Part shown: in pieces, positions 25,381-34,247 of the stretch | Layout of the letters: every line of letters starts with the position of its first letter | How positions within the stretch are numbered: position 1 is the first letter of the stretch | From: Pseudomonas sp. ACN8 | Lineage (GTDB): Bacteria; Pseudomonadota; Gammaproteobacteria; Pseudomonadales; Pseudomonadaceae | Assembly: GCF_002303925.1 (NCBI RefSeq) | Contig: NZ_MRCS01000001.1 | Span: 124,001 to 188,000 of the forward strand | Length of the DNA: 64,000 bases | Direction of reading: 5' to 3' | Translations under genes and position numbers: made by a program | The notes under the pieces: generated by a model | Told to the model about the DNA's origin: nothing | Databases searched by the model: none | What the model saw: the letters and a program-made list of their open reading frames with translations, nothing else

Positions 25381-25467
25381 ATGCTCGAACCCACCGTTCT
25401 TTATATCCCTGATGCAATCCGCCTTCCTGCGCAAGAAGGCTCGGTGTTCGGCTGCCGGCATTTTTAG
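25381..25467 (+). CDS. 28-residue leader peptide before the porin gene
   Basis: A frame beginning MLEPTVLYIPDAIRL encodes 28 residues. A second 28-residue frame beginning MFEPFVLCICPATSQ lies before the MFS gene at 26828. The two starts and about 25 bases upstream are clearly homologous (CCCATAACAA, AGGCCTG, then ATG nTC GAA CCC). Such paired short frames before transport genes suggest translated leaders or a duplicated 5' region. Function is unknown. Confidence 0.4.
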   Translation: MLEPTVLYIPDAIRLPAQEGSVFGCRHF

Positions 25468-25530
25468 TTTTTAGTTCGAATCTGCTCCTATAAATACAGT
25501 GCCCAGCACATACAAGTGTGGAGAAGTTAG

Positions 25531-26781
25531 ATGTATCAGGTAAAACAATCTTGCCGTGGGCTCGGTATTGCCGGCGTGTTGGGAATTATCTGTTCGCCAT
25601 TGGCAGCCTATGCCGATGTCGTTGATGACAGTCACTTGAAAGTGGATACACGCAACTTCTACTTGCACCGTAACTACACCAATAACAATGCGCCGGTTTC
25701 TGAAGTGCATAGTTGGTCTCAAGGTTTCGATGCGCAGTTTACGTCCGGGTACACCGACACGGCCCTGGCGATCGGCCTTGATGTGGATGCGCAGTACGCC
25801 GTACGCCTGGATTCATCGGGCAACGACGGTTCGCTGCCCTACAGCGTCCGTGACCAGCAGACGGCCGCTGACTACAGTCGCGCCGGTGCAACCTTCAAGA
25901 TGCGCTACAGCAAGACCGAGTTAAAGGTTGGTGACCTTCGTCCACAATTGCCGGTGGCGTACGATGACACCAGCCGGCAACTGGATACGATCTATCAAGG
26001 GGCGGTGGTCGAGTCCAGGGAAGTCGATGGATTGACGATGACCGGTGGCCGGTTCTGGTCTGCCGTGACACGGGAATCTTCCAACCACGAGAAACTGTAC
26101 AAGTTTGGCTCCACCGATAATCTCGACAGTGATGGCCTGGACTTCGGCGGCGCAACTTACGACATTACCAGGAACCTGCAAGCCAGTTATTTCTACGGCG
26201 TGTTGCACGATATTTATCAGCAGCACTATTTCGGCCTGATGCATATGGCTGACTTGGGTCATGGCTACAAACTCAAGACCGACTTGCGCTACTTCAATAA
26301 CAATGAAGATGGCAATGCCTTGAACGGTGAGATCGACAACCGTTCTTACGGTGGCTTGTTCACCTTGCTCAAAGGCGCCCACATGTTTGGCCTCAGTTAC
26401 CAGCGCATGCTCGGTGACAGCGTGTTCCCGACGATGAACGGTTTTATCCCGCAACCTTACCTGGTGCACTGGTCGTCCCTGGGGTTTGTTCGCCCGGATG
26501 AAAAGTCCTGGGGAGCGCGCTACAGCTATGACTTTGCCGGGATGGGCATGCCGGGGCTGAAGCTCTACACCCGCTATATCAAGGGTACCCACTGGGACCG
26601 TGGCAACAACCTGAGCGACAACCAGGAAAGCGAACGCTTCCTGGGGCTCAGCTACGTGGTCCAGAGCGGGGCGCTGCAAGGCCTGGGGCTGGACCTGCGC
26701 AACATCGACGTGAAACAGAAGTACGGCTACGACTACAACGAATTCCGTGTCGCCACGACCTACACCTGGAAATTCTGGTAA
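25531..26781 (+). CDS. OprD-family outer-membrane porin
   Basis: A 416-residue porin with a signal peptide (ending SPLAAYA), then the OprD start DVVDDSHLKVDTRNFYLHRN, the internal ELKVGDLRPQLPVAYDDTSR segment, and the C-terminal strand VATTYTWKFW ending in Trp. The OprD/Opd family forms channels for small carboxylates and basic amino acids. It is likely the outer-membrane entry route for the compound used by this island, with the MFS protein directly downstream. GGAG precedes the ATG by seven bases. Confidence 0.9.
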   Translation: MYQVKQSCRGLGIAGVLGIICSPLAAYADVVDDSHLKVDTRNFYLHRNYTNNNAPVSEVHSWSQGFDAQFTSGYTDTALAIGLDVDAQYAVRLDSSGNDGSLPYSVRDQQTAADYSRAGATFKMRYSKTELKVGDLRPQLPVAYDDTSRQLDTIYQGAVVESREVDGLTMTGGRFWSAVTRESSNHEKLYKFGSTDNLDSDGLDFGGATYDITRNLQASYFYGVLHDIYQQHYFGLMHMADLGHGYKLKTDLRYFNNNEDGNALNGEIDNRSYGGLFTLLKGAHMFGLSYQRMLGDSVFPTMNGFIPQPYLVHWSSLGFVRPDEKSWGARYSYDFAGMGMPGLKLYTRYIKGTHWDRGNNLSDNQESERFLGLSYVVQSGALQGLGLDLRNIDVKQKYGYDYNEFRVATTYTWKFW

Positions 26782-26827
26782 GCCCGTCCATCCAGGGATT
26801 GACCCCATAACAATAAGAGGCCTGACC

Positions 26828-26914
26828 ATGTTCGAACCCTTTGTCCTTTGCATCTGCCCCGCAACTTCCCAATCGGTGTGCTGTGCACCGTTACCCGGCG
26901 CGCTGCGCCCATGA
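26828..26914 (+). CDS. 28-residue leader peptide coupled to the MFS region
   Basis: This 28-residue frame starts at an ATG with AGAGG upstream and ends in an ATGA overlap with another possible MFS start at 26911. It is Cys-rich in the middle. It is the paralogue of the frame at 25381. The overlap fits translational coupling or attenuation of the transporter gene. Confidence 0.4.
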   Translation: MFEPFVLCICPATSQSVCCAPLPGALRP

Positions 26915-26940
26915 GCGGATTCCAAGAGGAGCAAACACTA

Positions 26941-28302
26941 GTGAATATCCAGGTCGATAACGCGGTCCTGCAACAGCAGAAGAAGAAAACCTACATTTAC
27001 GAGTGGTACGTGGTCGGCCTGTGCATGATCGCCTACATCTTTTCATTTGTGGATCGGCAGATCCTGGCGCTGATGATCGAGCCGATCAAAGCCGACCTGC
27101 AGATCAGCGACACCCAGTTCAGCTTGCTGCACGGGCTGGCCTTTTCGTTGTTCTATGCGTTCATGGGCATGCCCATCGCTTATCTGGCCGACCGTTTCTC
27201 CCGGCCGAAGATCATTGCCGTCGGCGTGGTGTTCTGGAGCCTGGCGACGGCTGCCTGTGGCATGAGCAAGAACTTCCTGCACATGTTCCTCGCCCGCATT
27301 GGCGTCGGCGTCGGTGAAGCGGCCCTGTCGCCCTCGGCCTACTCGATGTTCAGCGACATGTTCCCCAAGGAAAAACTCGGTCGCGCAGTGGGTATTTATT
27401 CGATCGGCTCGTTCGTCGGTGGGGGCCTGGCCTTCCTGGTGGGCGGCTATGTGATCGCGATGCTCAAGGACATGAACACCATAGAGGTCGCCTTCCTCGG
27501 TGCGATGAAGGCCTGGCAACTGGCGTTCTTCATTGTCGGCCTGCCCGGTATCGTGGTCGGCCTGTTGATCTGGCTCACCGTGCGCGATCCGGCGCGCAAA
27601 GGCCTGCAGGTCGATGCGCAGGGGCGGGCCAAGAAGGTCGCGATGAGCGATGGCTTGCGCTTCCTCGGCCGCCACCGTGCCACCTTCACCTGCCATTACC
27701 TGGGCTTTTCGTTCTACGCCATGGCCCTGTTCTGCATGATGAGCTGGAGCCCGGCGCTGTACATCCGCAAGTTTGGCCTGTCGCCAATGGAGGCCGGCTA
27801 CATGCTCGGCACCGTGCTGTTGGTGGCCAATACCGCAGGCGTGCTGTTCGGTGGATGGCTCACCGACTATCTGGCGAAGAAAGGTCATCAGGACGCCGCC
27901 ATGCGCACCGGTGTCATCGGTGCCCTGGGCATGGCGGTACCGGCCGTGCTGTTCCCGCAAGCCGATCAACTGTGGCTGTCGGTGACCCTGTTGGTGCCGG
28001 CGATGTTCTTCGCTTCGTTCCCGATGCCGGCGTCCACGGCGGCGATGCAGATCCTCGCGCCGAATCAGGTGCGCGCACAGGTCTCGGCGGTGTTCCTGCT
28101 GATCAGCAATCTGCTGGGCCTGGGCCTGGGCACCACGCTGGTGGCGCTGTTGACCGACCGCTACTTCGGATCGCCCGCGGCGGTGGGTTCGTCGATGTCG
28201 CTGGTAATCGCCGGTGCGTCGGCACTGACCGTGTTGCTGCTCTTCCGTGGTTGCCGTCGTTTTCGCGAAAGCTATGCCCGGGAGTATCCGACCCGGGCTT
28301 GA
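26941..28302 (+). CDS. MFS transporter (spinster-like)
   Basis: About 453 residues with 12 predicted helices. Signatures are VDRQILALMIEPIKADLQIS, the loop ADRFSRPKIIAVGVVFWSLA and ARIGVGVGEAALSPSAYSMF. It resembles the MFS protein at 16325. The GTG at 26941 was preferred because AGAGGAG lies eight bases upstream; an ATG at 26911 coupled to the leader frame is an alternative that adds ten residues. It follows the porin gene by 160 bases and probably forms its inner-membrane partner. Confidence 0.85.
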   Translation: MNIQVDNAVLQQQKKKTYIYEWYVVGLCMIAYIFSFVDRQILALMIEPIKADLQISDTQFSLLHGLAFSLFYAFMGMPIAYLADRFSRPKIIAVGVVFWSLATAACGMSKNFLHMFLARIGVGVGEAALSPSAYSMFSDMFPKEKLGRAVGIYSIGSFVGGGLAFLVGGYVIAMLKDMNTIEVAFLGAMKAWQLAFFIVGLPGIVVGLLIWLTVRDPARKGLQVDAQGRAKKVAMSDGLRFLGRHRATFTCHYLGFSFYAMALFCMMSWSPALYIRKFGLSPMEAGYMLGTVLLVANTAGVLFGGWLTDYLAKKGHQDAAMRTGVIGALGMAVPAVLFPQADQLWLSVTLLVPAMFFASFPMPASTAAMQILAPNQVRAQVSAVFLLISNLLGLGLGTTLVALLTDRYFGSPAAVGSSMSLVIAGASALTVLLLFRGCRRFRESYAREYPTRA

Positions 28303-28322
28303 TTGGTCATAGTCCACGATCG

Positions 28323-28366
28323 GCGCCTCGGCCTCGCTCCCTTTGAAGGGCGCGGGGCCGAGGCGC
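28323..28366. terminator. Hairpin between MFS and AraC genes
   Basis: An 11-bp GC-rich stem (GCGCCTCGGCC / GGCCGAGGCGC) closes a 22-base loop. It lacks a T-run but could slow or end transcription before the regulator gene. Confidence 0.5.
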
Positions 28367-28387
28367 TCCAGGTCAGGAGAACCCTTG

Positions 28388-29362
28388 ATGTTGAATGATG
28401 TACACCTGCTGGAACGGCACAGCTTGCTCAGCTCGGCCGATTACCGCGAGATCAAGGACAAGGTCAGCCAATACCTGTGCCCGCACAGCTTCAACGTGCT
28501 GCGTGACGAGCCGATCCATACCCGGCTCAACGGCGTATTCTTCGGCGATTCGGCGCTGCTCGACCTGCGCTATGGCGCGCCAGTGGAGATCACCATCGGC
28601 GACATTGCCGATCAGTACCTGTTTCGCATCACTTTGCAGGGGCATTGCGAAGTGGTCCACGGGCGGCGCAGCGCGGCGATGCAGTCGGGCTACCTGAGCG
28701 TTTCCTCGCCGTTCGCGCAAAGCCGCATCGTCACCGATGGCGAGTGCCGCAACCTGATCCTGCGCGTCGACCGTGATGCCCTGGAGACGCAACTGCAACG
28801 TCTGCTAGACCGCAGTCTGCGCCAATCGGTGATCTTTGATATCAGCGTCGACCACCTGGGCGCCGGCGTCGTCAGCCTCTATCACACCCTGGACTACATC
28901 TGCCGGCTGTACGGCAGCGGCGTGGACGGTTCGCGCCTCGCCAGCGGCCTGTCCGAATACCTGATGCAACTGCTGCTCACACAGCTGCCCCACAACTACT
29001 CGGCGGATCTGTTGATCGACTCGCGCGCGCCGCTGCCGCACCACGTGAAAAAGGCCCGTGACTACATCGAGGAACACCTCGACGAACCGATCAGCCTGAC
29101 GACCCTGAGCGAACTGTGTGGCGTCTCGGTGCGCACCTTGCAAAACGGCTTCAACCAGTTCCTTCAGCAGGCGCCGGTCGAGTACATCCGTGACCGTCGC
29201 CTGGCGGTGATCCACGAATCGCTCAAACAGGGCAATGCCTACGAAACCGTCACCGATATCCTGTTGCGTCACGGCATCAACAGTTTCGGGCATTTCTCCA
29301 GCGCTTATCGGCAACGCTATGGCTGTCTACCGTCGGACACCCTGCGGCGGCAGAAGCATTGA
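28388..29362 (+). CDS. AraC/XylS-family regulator 3 (AraC_binding_2 type)
   Basis: A 324-residue protein of the XylS/BenR-like layout: an N-terminal sensing domain (about 20-190, GDIADQYLFRITLQGHCEVV) and a C-terminal AraC HTH (about 220-318, ISLTTLSELCGVSVRTLQNG, GINSFGHFSSAYRQRYG). The ATG at 28388 has AGGAG upstream. It differs in domain type from regulators 1 and 2 and stands before the opine-dehydrogenase-like operon, so it probably controls that operon and perhaps the transport genes. Confidence 0.85.
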   Translation: MLNDVHLLERHSLLSSADYREIKDKVSQYLCPHSFNVLRDEPIHTRLNGVFFGDSALLDLRYGAPVEITIGDIADQYLFRITLQGHCEVVHGRRSAAMQSGYLSVSSPFAQSRIVTDGECRNLILRVDRDALETQLQRLLDRSLRQSVIFDISVDHLGAGVVSLYHTLDYICRLYGSGVDGSRLASGLSEYLMQLLLTQLPHNYSADLLIDSRAPLPHHVKKARDYIEEHLDEPISLTTLSELCGVSVRTLQNGFNQFLQQAPVEYIRDRRLAVIHESLKQGNAYETVTDILLRHGINSFGHFSSAYRQRYGCLPSDTLRRQKH

Positions 29363-29457
29363 GACTCCTGCGCAATCCGTCATTCGGCTGCGCAATCGGA
29401 TGAGTCCGGGGCGGAGCGGCTCGATAGGATCGAGTCTCTAACAAAAGGAGTATCTGC

Positions 29458-30564
29458 ATGAATATTACCGTGCTGGGTGGTGGTCACGGCTGTTACGCCG
29501 CTGCTGTCGAAATGGCTGAAAAGGGGCACCAGACCCGTCTGTGGCGTCGAGACTGCGCCGCACTCAAGGAGCTGCTGGCCATCGGCAGCCTGACCATCAA
29601 GGACTACAAGGGCACTCGCAAACTGTCCGTCGGCCAGCAGGGCGACAAGCTCTCGTTCACCGACGACCTGGCCGAAGCCCTGGGCGATGCGCAACTGGTG
29701 ATCATCCCGCTGCCGTCGACCTCCCACGAAGACCTGGCCAAACATGTTGCGCCGCACCTGCACGACGGTCAGGTGGTGTTCCTGCCGCCGGGCACCTTCG
29801 GCAGCTTCGTGTTCGCCAAGGCCATGGCCGATGCGGGCAACCGGAGCAAGGTCGCCTTCGCTGAAACCGGTACGTTGCCGTACCTGGTGCGCAAGCATGG
29901 CGCCAGCGACCTGGTGATCAGCGGCTACGCCACCCGCCTGCCGACCGGTGTATTCCCCGGCAACCTGTCCGAGCATGCTTTCGCGGTACTGCGCGAAGCC
30001 TACCCGAGCGTCGAGCCGATTGAAGACGCCCTGAGCGGTGCGCTGATGAACGCAGGCCCCATCATCCATCCGCCGCTGATCATGATGAACGCAGGTCCAC
30101 TGGAGCATTTCGAGGCCTGGGACATCCACAACGAAGGCACCCAGCCGTCGATTCGTCGCGTGACCAACCAGCTCGATGCCGAGCGCATGGCCGTGCGCGA
30201 AGCACTGACCTACGGTGCTCCGCACTTCCCCCTGGCCGACCACTACAACACCACCGAAGGCGACGAGTGGATGTACGGTCGCGGTGCCCATGGCAAGCTG
30301 ACCGACAGCGGTGACTGGCGCGAAGAGATCGACCTGCAGAAACACCGCTACATGCTCGAAGACACCCGCCTGGGCCTGTCCTTCCTGGTGTCCGTCGGCC
30401 GCTGGGCCGGCGTGCCGACCCCGGTTGCGCAGGGCCTGCTGAGCATTGCCTCGGTCGTCGCTGCACGGGATCTCTACGCCGAAGGCCGCACCCTGGAAAA
30501 CCTCGGCCTGGCCAAGCTGAGTCGGGCGCAGATGACCGAGCTTCTGACCAAGGGCTACAACTGA
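29458..30564 (+). CDS. NAD/NADP octopine/nopaline dehydrogenase-family protein
   Basis: A 368-residue dehydrogenase with an N-terminal Rossmann fold (ITVLGGGHGCYAAAVEMAEK) and the C-terminal octopine/nopaline dehydrogenase domain (about 190-340: ALSGALMNAGPIIHPPLIMM, then NAGPLEHF). The family reduces or oxidises opine-type C-N bonds, such as N-(1-carboxyalkyl) amino acids. The His in IIHPP matches the family's catalytic His. AAAAGGAG precedes the start. The next gene overlaps its stop (TGATG), so the two act together. Confidence 0.85.
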   Translation: MNITVLGGGHGCYAAAVEMAEKGHQTRLWRRDCAALKELLAIGSLTIKDYKGTRKLSVGQQGDKLSFTDDLAEALGDAQLVIIPLPSTSHEDLAKHVAPHLHDGQVVFLPPGTFGSFVFAKAMADAGNRSKVAFAETGTLPYLVRKHGASDLVISGYATRLPTGVFPGNLSEHAFAVLREAYPSVEPIEDALSGALMNAGPIIHPPLIMMNAGPLEHFEAWDIHNEGTQPSIRRVTNQLDAERMAVREALTYGAPHFPLADHYNTTEGDEWMYGRGAHGKLTDSGDWREEIDLQKHRYMLEDTRLGLSFLVSVGRWAGVPTPVAQGLLSIASVVAARDLYAEGRTLENLGLAKLSRAQMTELLTKGYN

Positions 30565-31562
30565 TGAACGCCGCGCTGCCCCAAGTCAGCGTGGTCGGTG
30601 CCGGCCGGATGGGCGAGGGCATTGCCCTGGCGTTCATCCATGCCGGTCTGCCGGTGACCCTCATCGACATCAAGGATCGCGCCGAGGATGAGCGGCACGG
30701 TTACTTCGAGCGTGTGTGCAACAACATCCGCAGCGAACTGCAGAGGCTGGTACGCCTTGGTGTGCTCGAGGGGGATCAGGCGGACATCGCGATAGCCCGG
30801 TTGACGCTGCAATCGAAATCCCAGGCCGCAGCAACACTGACTCAGTGCGACCTGGTGTTCGAAGCGGTGCCGGAAGTCATCGCGGTCAAGCAGCAGACCT
30901 TCGCCTGGGTCAGCGAGCATGTCCCGGCGTCGGCCATCATCGCGTCCACCACCTCGACTTTCCTGGTCACCGAGCTGAGCGAAATGGTCAGTACGCCTGC
31001 GCGCTTCGTGAACGCGCACTGGCTCAATCCGGCGTACCTGATGCCGCTGGTGGAAGTCAGCCGCAGCGAAGCCACCTGCCCGCAGGTGGTCGAGCGGCTG
31101 CTGCAACTGCTCAAGCGCATCGGCAAGGTGCCCGTGGTGTGCAATCCGGTGGCCGGCTACATCGTGCCGCGCATTCAGGCACTGGTGATGAACGAAGCGG
31201 CACGAATGGTGGAAGAGGGCGTGGCCAGCGCAGAAGATATCGACACGGCGGTGCGCGTCGGCTTTGGTTTGCGCTTCTCGGTGCTGGGCCTGCTTGAGTT
31301 CATCGACTGGGGCGGCGGCGACATTTTGTACTACGCCTCGCGGTACCTGAGTGGAGCACTGTCACCGCGTTTCGAGTCGCCGCAAGTGATCGCCGACAAC
31401 ATGCAAAACGGTCGCAATGGCTTGCGCGATGGCCAGGGTTTCTACGATTACCGAGACATGGACGTGGACGCCTACAAGCAGCAGCGCCTTGGCGACTTTG
31501 TGCGCAAGCTGGAGTTGTCGGGGCTGACGCTCGCGTTCGATGGCGCCCTGGGGCAGACCTGA
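30564..31562 (+). CDS. 3-hydroxyacyl-CoA dehydrogenase-family protein
   Basis: A 332-residue enzyme with the NAD-binding start VSVVGAGRMGEGIALAFIHA, the family signature region ARFVNAHWLNPAYLMPLVEV holding the catalytic His, and the C-terminal helical domain (VPRIQALVMNEAARMVEEGV). Length fits 3-hydroxybutyryl-CoA or carnitine dehydrogenase-type enzymes, which oxidise a beta-hydroxy group. Its start overlaps the upstream stop, so it is translationally coupled to the opine-dehydrogenase-like gene. Confidence 0.83.
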   Translation: MNAALPQVSVVGAGRMGEGIALAFIHAGLPVTLIDIKDRAEDERHGYFERVCNNIRSELQRLVRLGVLEGDQADIAIARLTLQSKSQAAATLTQCDLVFEAVPEVIAVKQQTFAWVSEHVPASAIIASTTSTFLVTELSEMVSTPARFVNAHWLNPAYLMPLVEVSRSEATCPQVVERLLQLLKRIGKVPVVCNPVAGYIVPRIQALVMNEAARMVEEGVASAEDIDTAVRVGFGLRFSVLGLLEFIDWGGGDILYYASRYLSGALSPRFESPQVIADNMQNGRNGLRDGQGFYDYRDMDVDAYKQQRLGDFVRKLELSGLTLAFDGALGQT

Positions 31563-31565
31563 GCA

Positions 31566-31590
31566 TCAGGGCCCGGATGCCGGGCCCTGA
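31566..31590. terminator. Bidirectional hairpin between convergent genes
   Basis: A perfect 11-bp stem (TCAGGGCCCGG / CCGGGCCCTGA) with a 3-base loop starts four bases after the dehydrogenase stop and faces the convergent EthD-like gene. Confidence 0.7.
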
Positions 31591-31619
31591 CACGTTTCAC
31601 GCTTGACGATTTCCCGGTC

Positions 31620-32321
31620 CTACAGGCGGTACTGACTGGTGGGCAGCACGTCGATCTTGTCGAAATCGATGAAGCGGCTGCAACTGTCCATCATCGCGGC
31701 CAGGTTGCGCTGGAATTTCGCTTCGTCGCCCGCCGCATCGAAAAAGGCCATGGGGTCGGTCATGGCCGCTGGCGGAAAACATTCTTCGACGATGGCATCG
31801 ATCCGTGGGGCGCCGTGGGTCAGTGCCGACACCACCAGGTTTTGCACGTACTGGAAGTTGGCTTGCGTGTCCACGGCCACCGCCGTGTGATGGTTGCGCC
31901 AGATGTCCAGCCAGGCCTCCGGGGTCAGGCGTGGAGGGCGGGTCAGCAGGGCCAGTTGGGCAAACCCGTGGGTACGCTCACCGGGGGTTGAAGGGAAGCG
32001 GGTATTGGCGATGGCGACCGATTCGCAGACCAGGTAGGCGGCCATGCGCGCCGTTGCCGTGCTGATCAACTGGTCGAACGGGCGACGAGCCGGCCCGTTG
32101 GCACTGTCCAGCCACAGCGACAGGCTGCCATCGGGCAATGGCCGGTTGTTCTCCTGACGCAGACCGGCGGCTGGCTGCACATCGGCATCGCACAGGTTCA
32201 ATTGCACACCATGGGCACCGAGTGCCTGCAATTGCCCGGCAACCTCACTGCGCAGGCGATGGGCGAAGGTATCAGGACTGACTTGAGTATCACGCCACAG
32301 CAGATAGATGACTTTTTCCAT
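31620..32321 (-). CDS. EthD-domain-like protein
   Basis: From the ATG at 32321 the protein has 233 residues, with GAGGAG upstream. Two dimeric alpha/beta-barrel halves can be seen; the second (about 105-225) shows the EthD pattern LLTRPPRLTPEAWLDIWRNH and HTAVAVDTQANFQYVQNLVV. EthD-type proteins accompany oxidative degradation genes and some act as small lyases or cyclases. It is convergent to the dehydrogenase operon and divergent from a broken LysR gene that may once have controlled it. Confidence 0.65.
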   Translation of the reverse strand: MEKVIYLLWRDTQVSPDTFAHRLRSEVAGQLQALGAHGVQLNLCDADVQPAAGLRQENNRPLPDGSLSLWLDSANGPARRPFDQLISTATARMAAYLVCESVAIANTRFPSTPGERTHGFAQLALLTRPPRLTPEAWLDIWRNHHTAVAVDTQANFQYVQNLVVSALTHGAPRIDAIVEECFPPAAMTDPMAFFDAAGDEAKFQRNLAAMMDSCSRFIDFDKIDVLPTSQYRL

Positions 32322-32499
32322 AGCTATCAAGCTCCTCGTTGCGGTTGATGGATGGGGCAGCGGTCGTGCTGTCTGGTCCATCCGGATGACCGAAAATCCC
32401 TGGCGTCATAGTCAATCAAGGTCCGCGCCGGGTAATACCTCAAACAGACTATTGACCAACAATATGAGGGCGATGGCTGCGCCGCTCGACGCCGGGCAG

Positions 32500-32860
32500 C
32501 CCTGGAGAACCGCAGCCAGGCTTTCTTGCGCTGGGGCGGCAGAGGAAGTGTTGCCTCGGCATACCCGGCGCCAACAGCCGCCTGCGCAGCACCAGCGTGG
32601 TCGCCCATTACCACGCAGCCCTGGAAGGGCGGGCGCTGGCCATCCTGCCCTGCTTCCTCGCCGGCCCCGATCCCCGCCTGTGCGAAGTGCTGCCGGGTGA
32701 AGTGGAGGTCACGCGGCAGTTCTGGATGTATTACAGCGAAGACCTGCGCAAGCTGAAGCGGATCACCCTGGTGGCCGAGTACCTGCGTGCCAGCGCGGAA
32801 CTGAATCGCCCGCTGCTGATGGGCGAGTCACGTGTGATGGGCTATCTGCCGTCACCCTGA
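32500..32860 (+). pseudogene. LysR-type regulator C-terminal fragment, frameshifted
   Basis: The final frame reads IPGANSRLRSTSVVAHYHAA, then LEGRALAILPCFLAGPDPRL, typical of a LysR substrate-binding domain near its end, and stops at 32860. Just upstream the matching text (LENRSQAFLRWGG) lies in another frame, so there is a frameshift near 32560. The DNA-binding N-terminus is absent. It was likely the divergent regulator of the EthD-like gene. Confidence 0.7.
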
Positions 32861-32995
32861 GGGGGGAGTTGTGCAGCCAGAAGTAAAACGCAGTGCAGGT
32901 TGGCGAAAAGACTTGAAAACAGCGTAGTCAGTTAGATGTGTTTTCGAAATCAGAGGCTACTCACACCACCGCAGTCAGCTATGAACACTCAATCG

Positions 32996-33481
32996 TCATG
33001 GTTTTACTGCGTGATCATTGTCAATGTGGGGAACGTCCGCCGGTTTCTTCTGCGGAACGATAAAGCTCACTGTCGTACTGGTGAGGATCTTGTGAGTCGG
33101 GTCGGCCACTTCAAGAAGAACCTTGTGAGTGCCGGGCGTCAGTCCGACCAGGATGATCGGGTCTTCGCTGGTGTGCGCCCATGTGCCTTTCCAGTCGTCG
33201 ACGGTCACGTGGAGGTGGCCGAGACGTGGTGATACTTCAACAGCCGTTTTGCCAAATACCGGCATGATCCTGGCGTGTTCCGTTCGATACTGGATAATGA
33301 CAACACCGCGGGCGAGTGGCTCGGCAAGCGGGGGGTAGGCAATGAGTGTTGGCGCAGTCTCGGATTCCAACGGAAGTATTGCCGGAGGGGAATCGGTGTC
33401 CGCTACCCCTTGTCCGCACACGGCTGTGCAAAAGAAGACACCCAAAGCCAGGGCCAATAGATTTCCGGGAGCGAGGGACAT
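32996..33481 (-). CDS. DUF6130-family exported protein
   Basis: A 161-residue protein with a signal peptide (MSLAPGNLLALALGVFFCTA; the VCGQG that follows could be a lipobox). The mature part shows GHLHVTVDDWKGTWAHTSED, PIILVGLTPGTHKVLLEVAD and PTHKILTSTTVSFIVPQKK, the pattern of DUF6130. The ATG at 33481 was preferred to one 27 bases upstream because the signal peptide then starts correctly. Function is unknown; the beta-sandwich pattern suggests a periplasmic binding or copper-type fold. Confidence 0.7.
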   Translation of the reverse strand: MSLAPGNLLALALGVFFCTAVCGQGVADTDSPPAILPLESETAPTLIAYPPLAEPLARGVVIIQYRTEHARIMPVFGKTAVEVSPRLGHLHVTVDDWKGTWAHTSEDPIILVGLTPGTHKVLLEVADPTHKILTSTTVSFIVPQKKPADVPHIDNDHAVKP

Positions 33482-33604
33482 GGTTTTTTCCCGCGTGATT
33501 TCATTCAAGCCTAGATCAAACCGAGTATTTCCCGGTGTTTATTTGAAATCGGAATCACTCACGTATTTCATCCGTGCCATCCAGGCATCTTGACCATGGA
33601 TGAC
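33482..33604. other. Short intergenic stretch
   Basis: Nothing recognisable apart from the likely promoter of the DUF6130 gene. Confidence 0.3.
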
Positions 33605-33715
33605 TCAGCGCTTGTAACGCAGAGCGTCCACCACTACGCCGAACGCTGAAGAATGCTCACGGCGATTGGGGTAGTAAAGGTGGTAACCGGCAAAAGGCGC
33701 CGGAGGGCGTTTGTT
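33605..33715 (-). pseudogene. C-terminal scrap of a LysR-type regulator
   Basis: The minus strand reads PPAPFAGYHLYYPNRREHSS, then AFGVVVDALRYKR and stop. The LYYPNRR motif and its distance to the end are typical of LysR regulators. Upstream sequence is unrelated, so only about 35 codons remain. Confidence 0.7.
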
Positions 33716-33908
33716 TAAAGGTGTTTAAGGTTACTTCATGCAAGCTACAAGACCTTGCGCCGTTGCCTACGGTTACGTCAGAGTCCGCCGGCTTGTGCGC
33801 CTCGGGGGCCATCGGTAACTTGATTCGTATCACTGCCCATTAGTGATCGGGTTTAGTCGCCCGGTGGTTTCACGAAGCGTATTTGCATCCAGACAGTCAG
33901 GTCATTTC

Positions 33909-34247
33909 ATGCCTGCACTTCATGGTAGCTGTGCGCAGGGCGCCTTCGTGCGAGCCGGTTTCGTGTCTCCCCGGTCGACTAACCTGCGTACAGCTGCCAC
34001 CCCCTCGATTGCCGATATCAAAGCCACACCGCGCACGCCCGGCACCTTGTTCACCGTGGACCCGCAGGCGAGTCCCGAAACCTTGATGGTTTATCTGGTC
34101 GAAACCCTCGCGTCGGTCGATGTGATGGTCCATCAGTTGGTGGATCACCTGGACGGTGGGTCGCGCAATGCGCTGCTGGGCATTTCCAACAGTGTGATGC
34201 TGGCGGAGATCACGGCGAACCGGGTGCTGGATCAAATCGACCCGTAG
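33909..34247 (+). CDS. DUF6124-family protein, atypical N-terminus
   Basis: From the ATG at 33909 it has 112 residues. The last 70 (LFTVDPQASPETLMVYLVET, then GGSRNALLGISNSVMLAEIT, ANRVLDQIDP) match DUF6124, common in pseudomonads. The usual N-terminus of this family (a MFKxTPNPP-like start) is absent and the first 35 residues look unrelated. It may be a truncated or fused copy. A REP palindrome overlaps its stop codon. No ribosome site was found for the start. Confidence 0.5.
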   Translation: MPALHGSCAQGAFVRAGFVSPRSTNLRTAATPSIADIKATPRTPGTLFTVDPQASPETLMVYLVETLASVDVMVHQLVDHLDGGSRNALLGISNSVMLAEITANRVLDQIDP

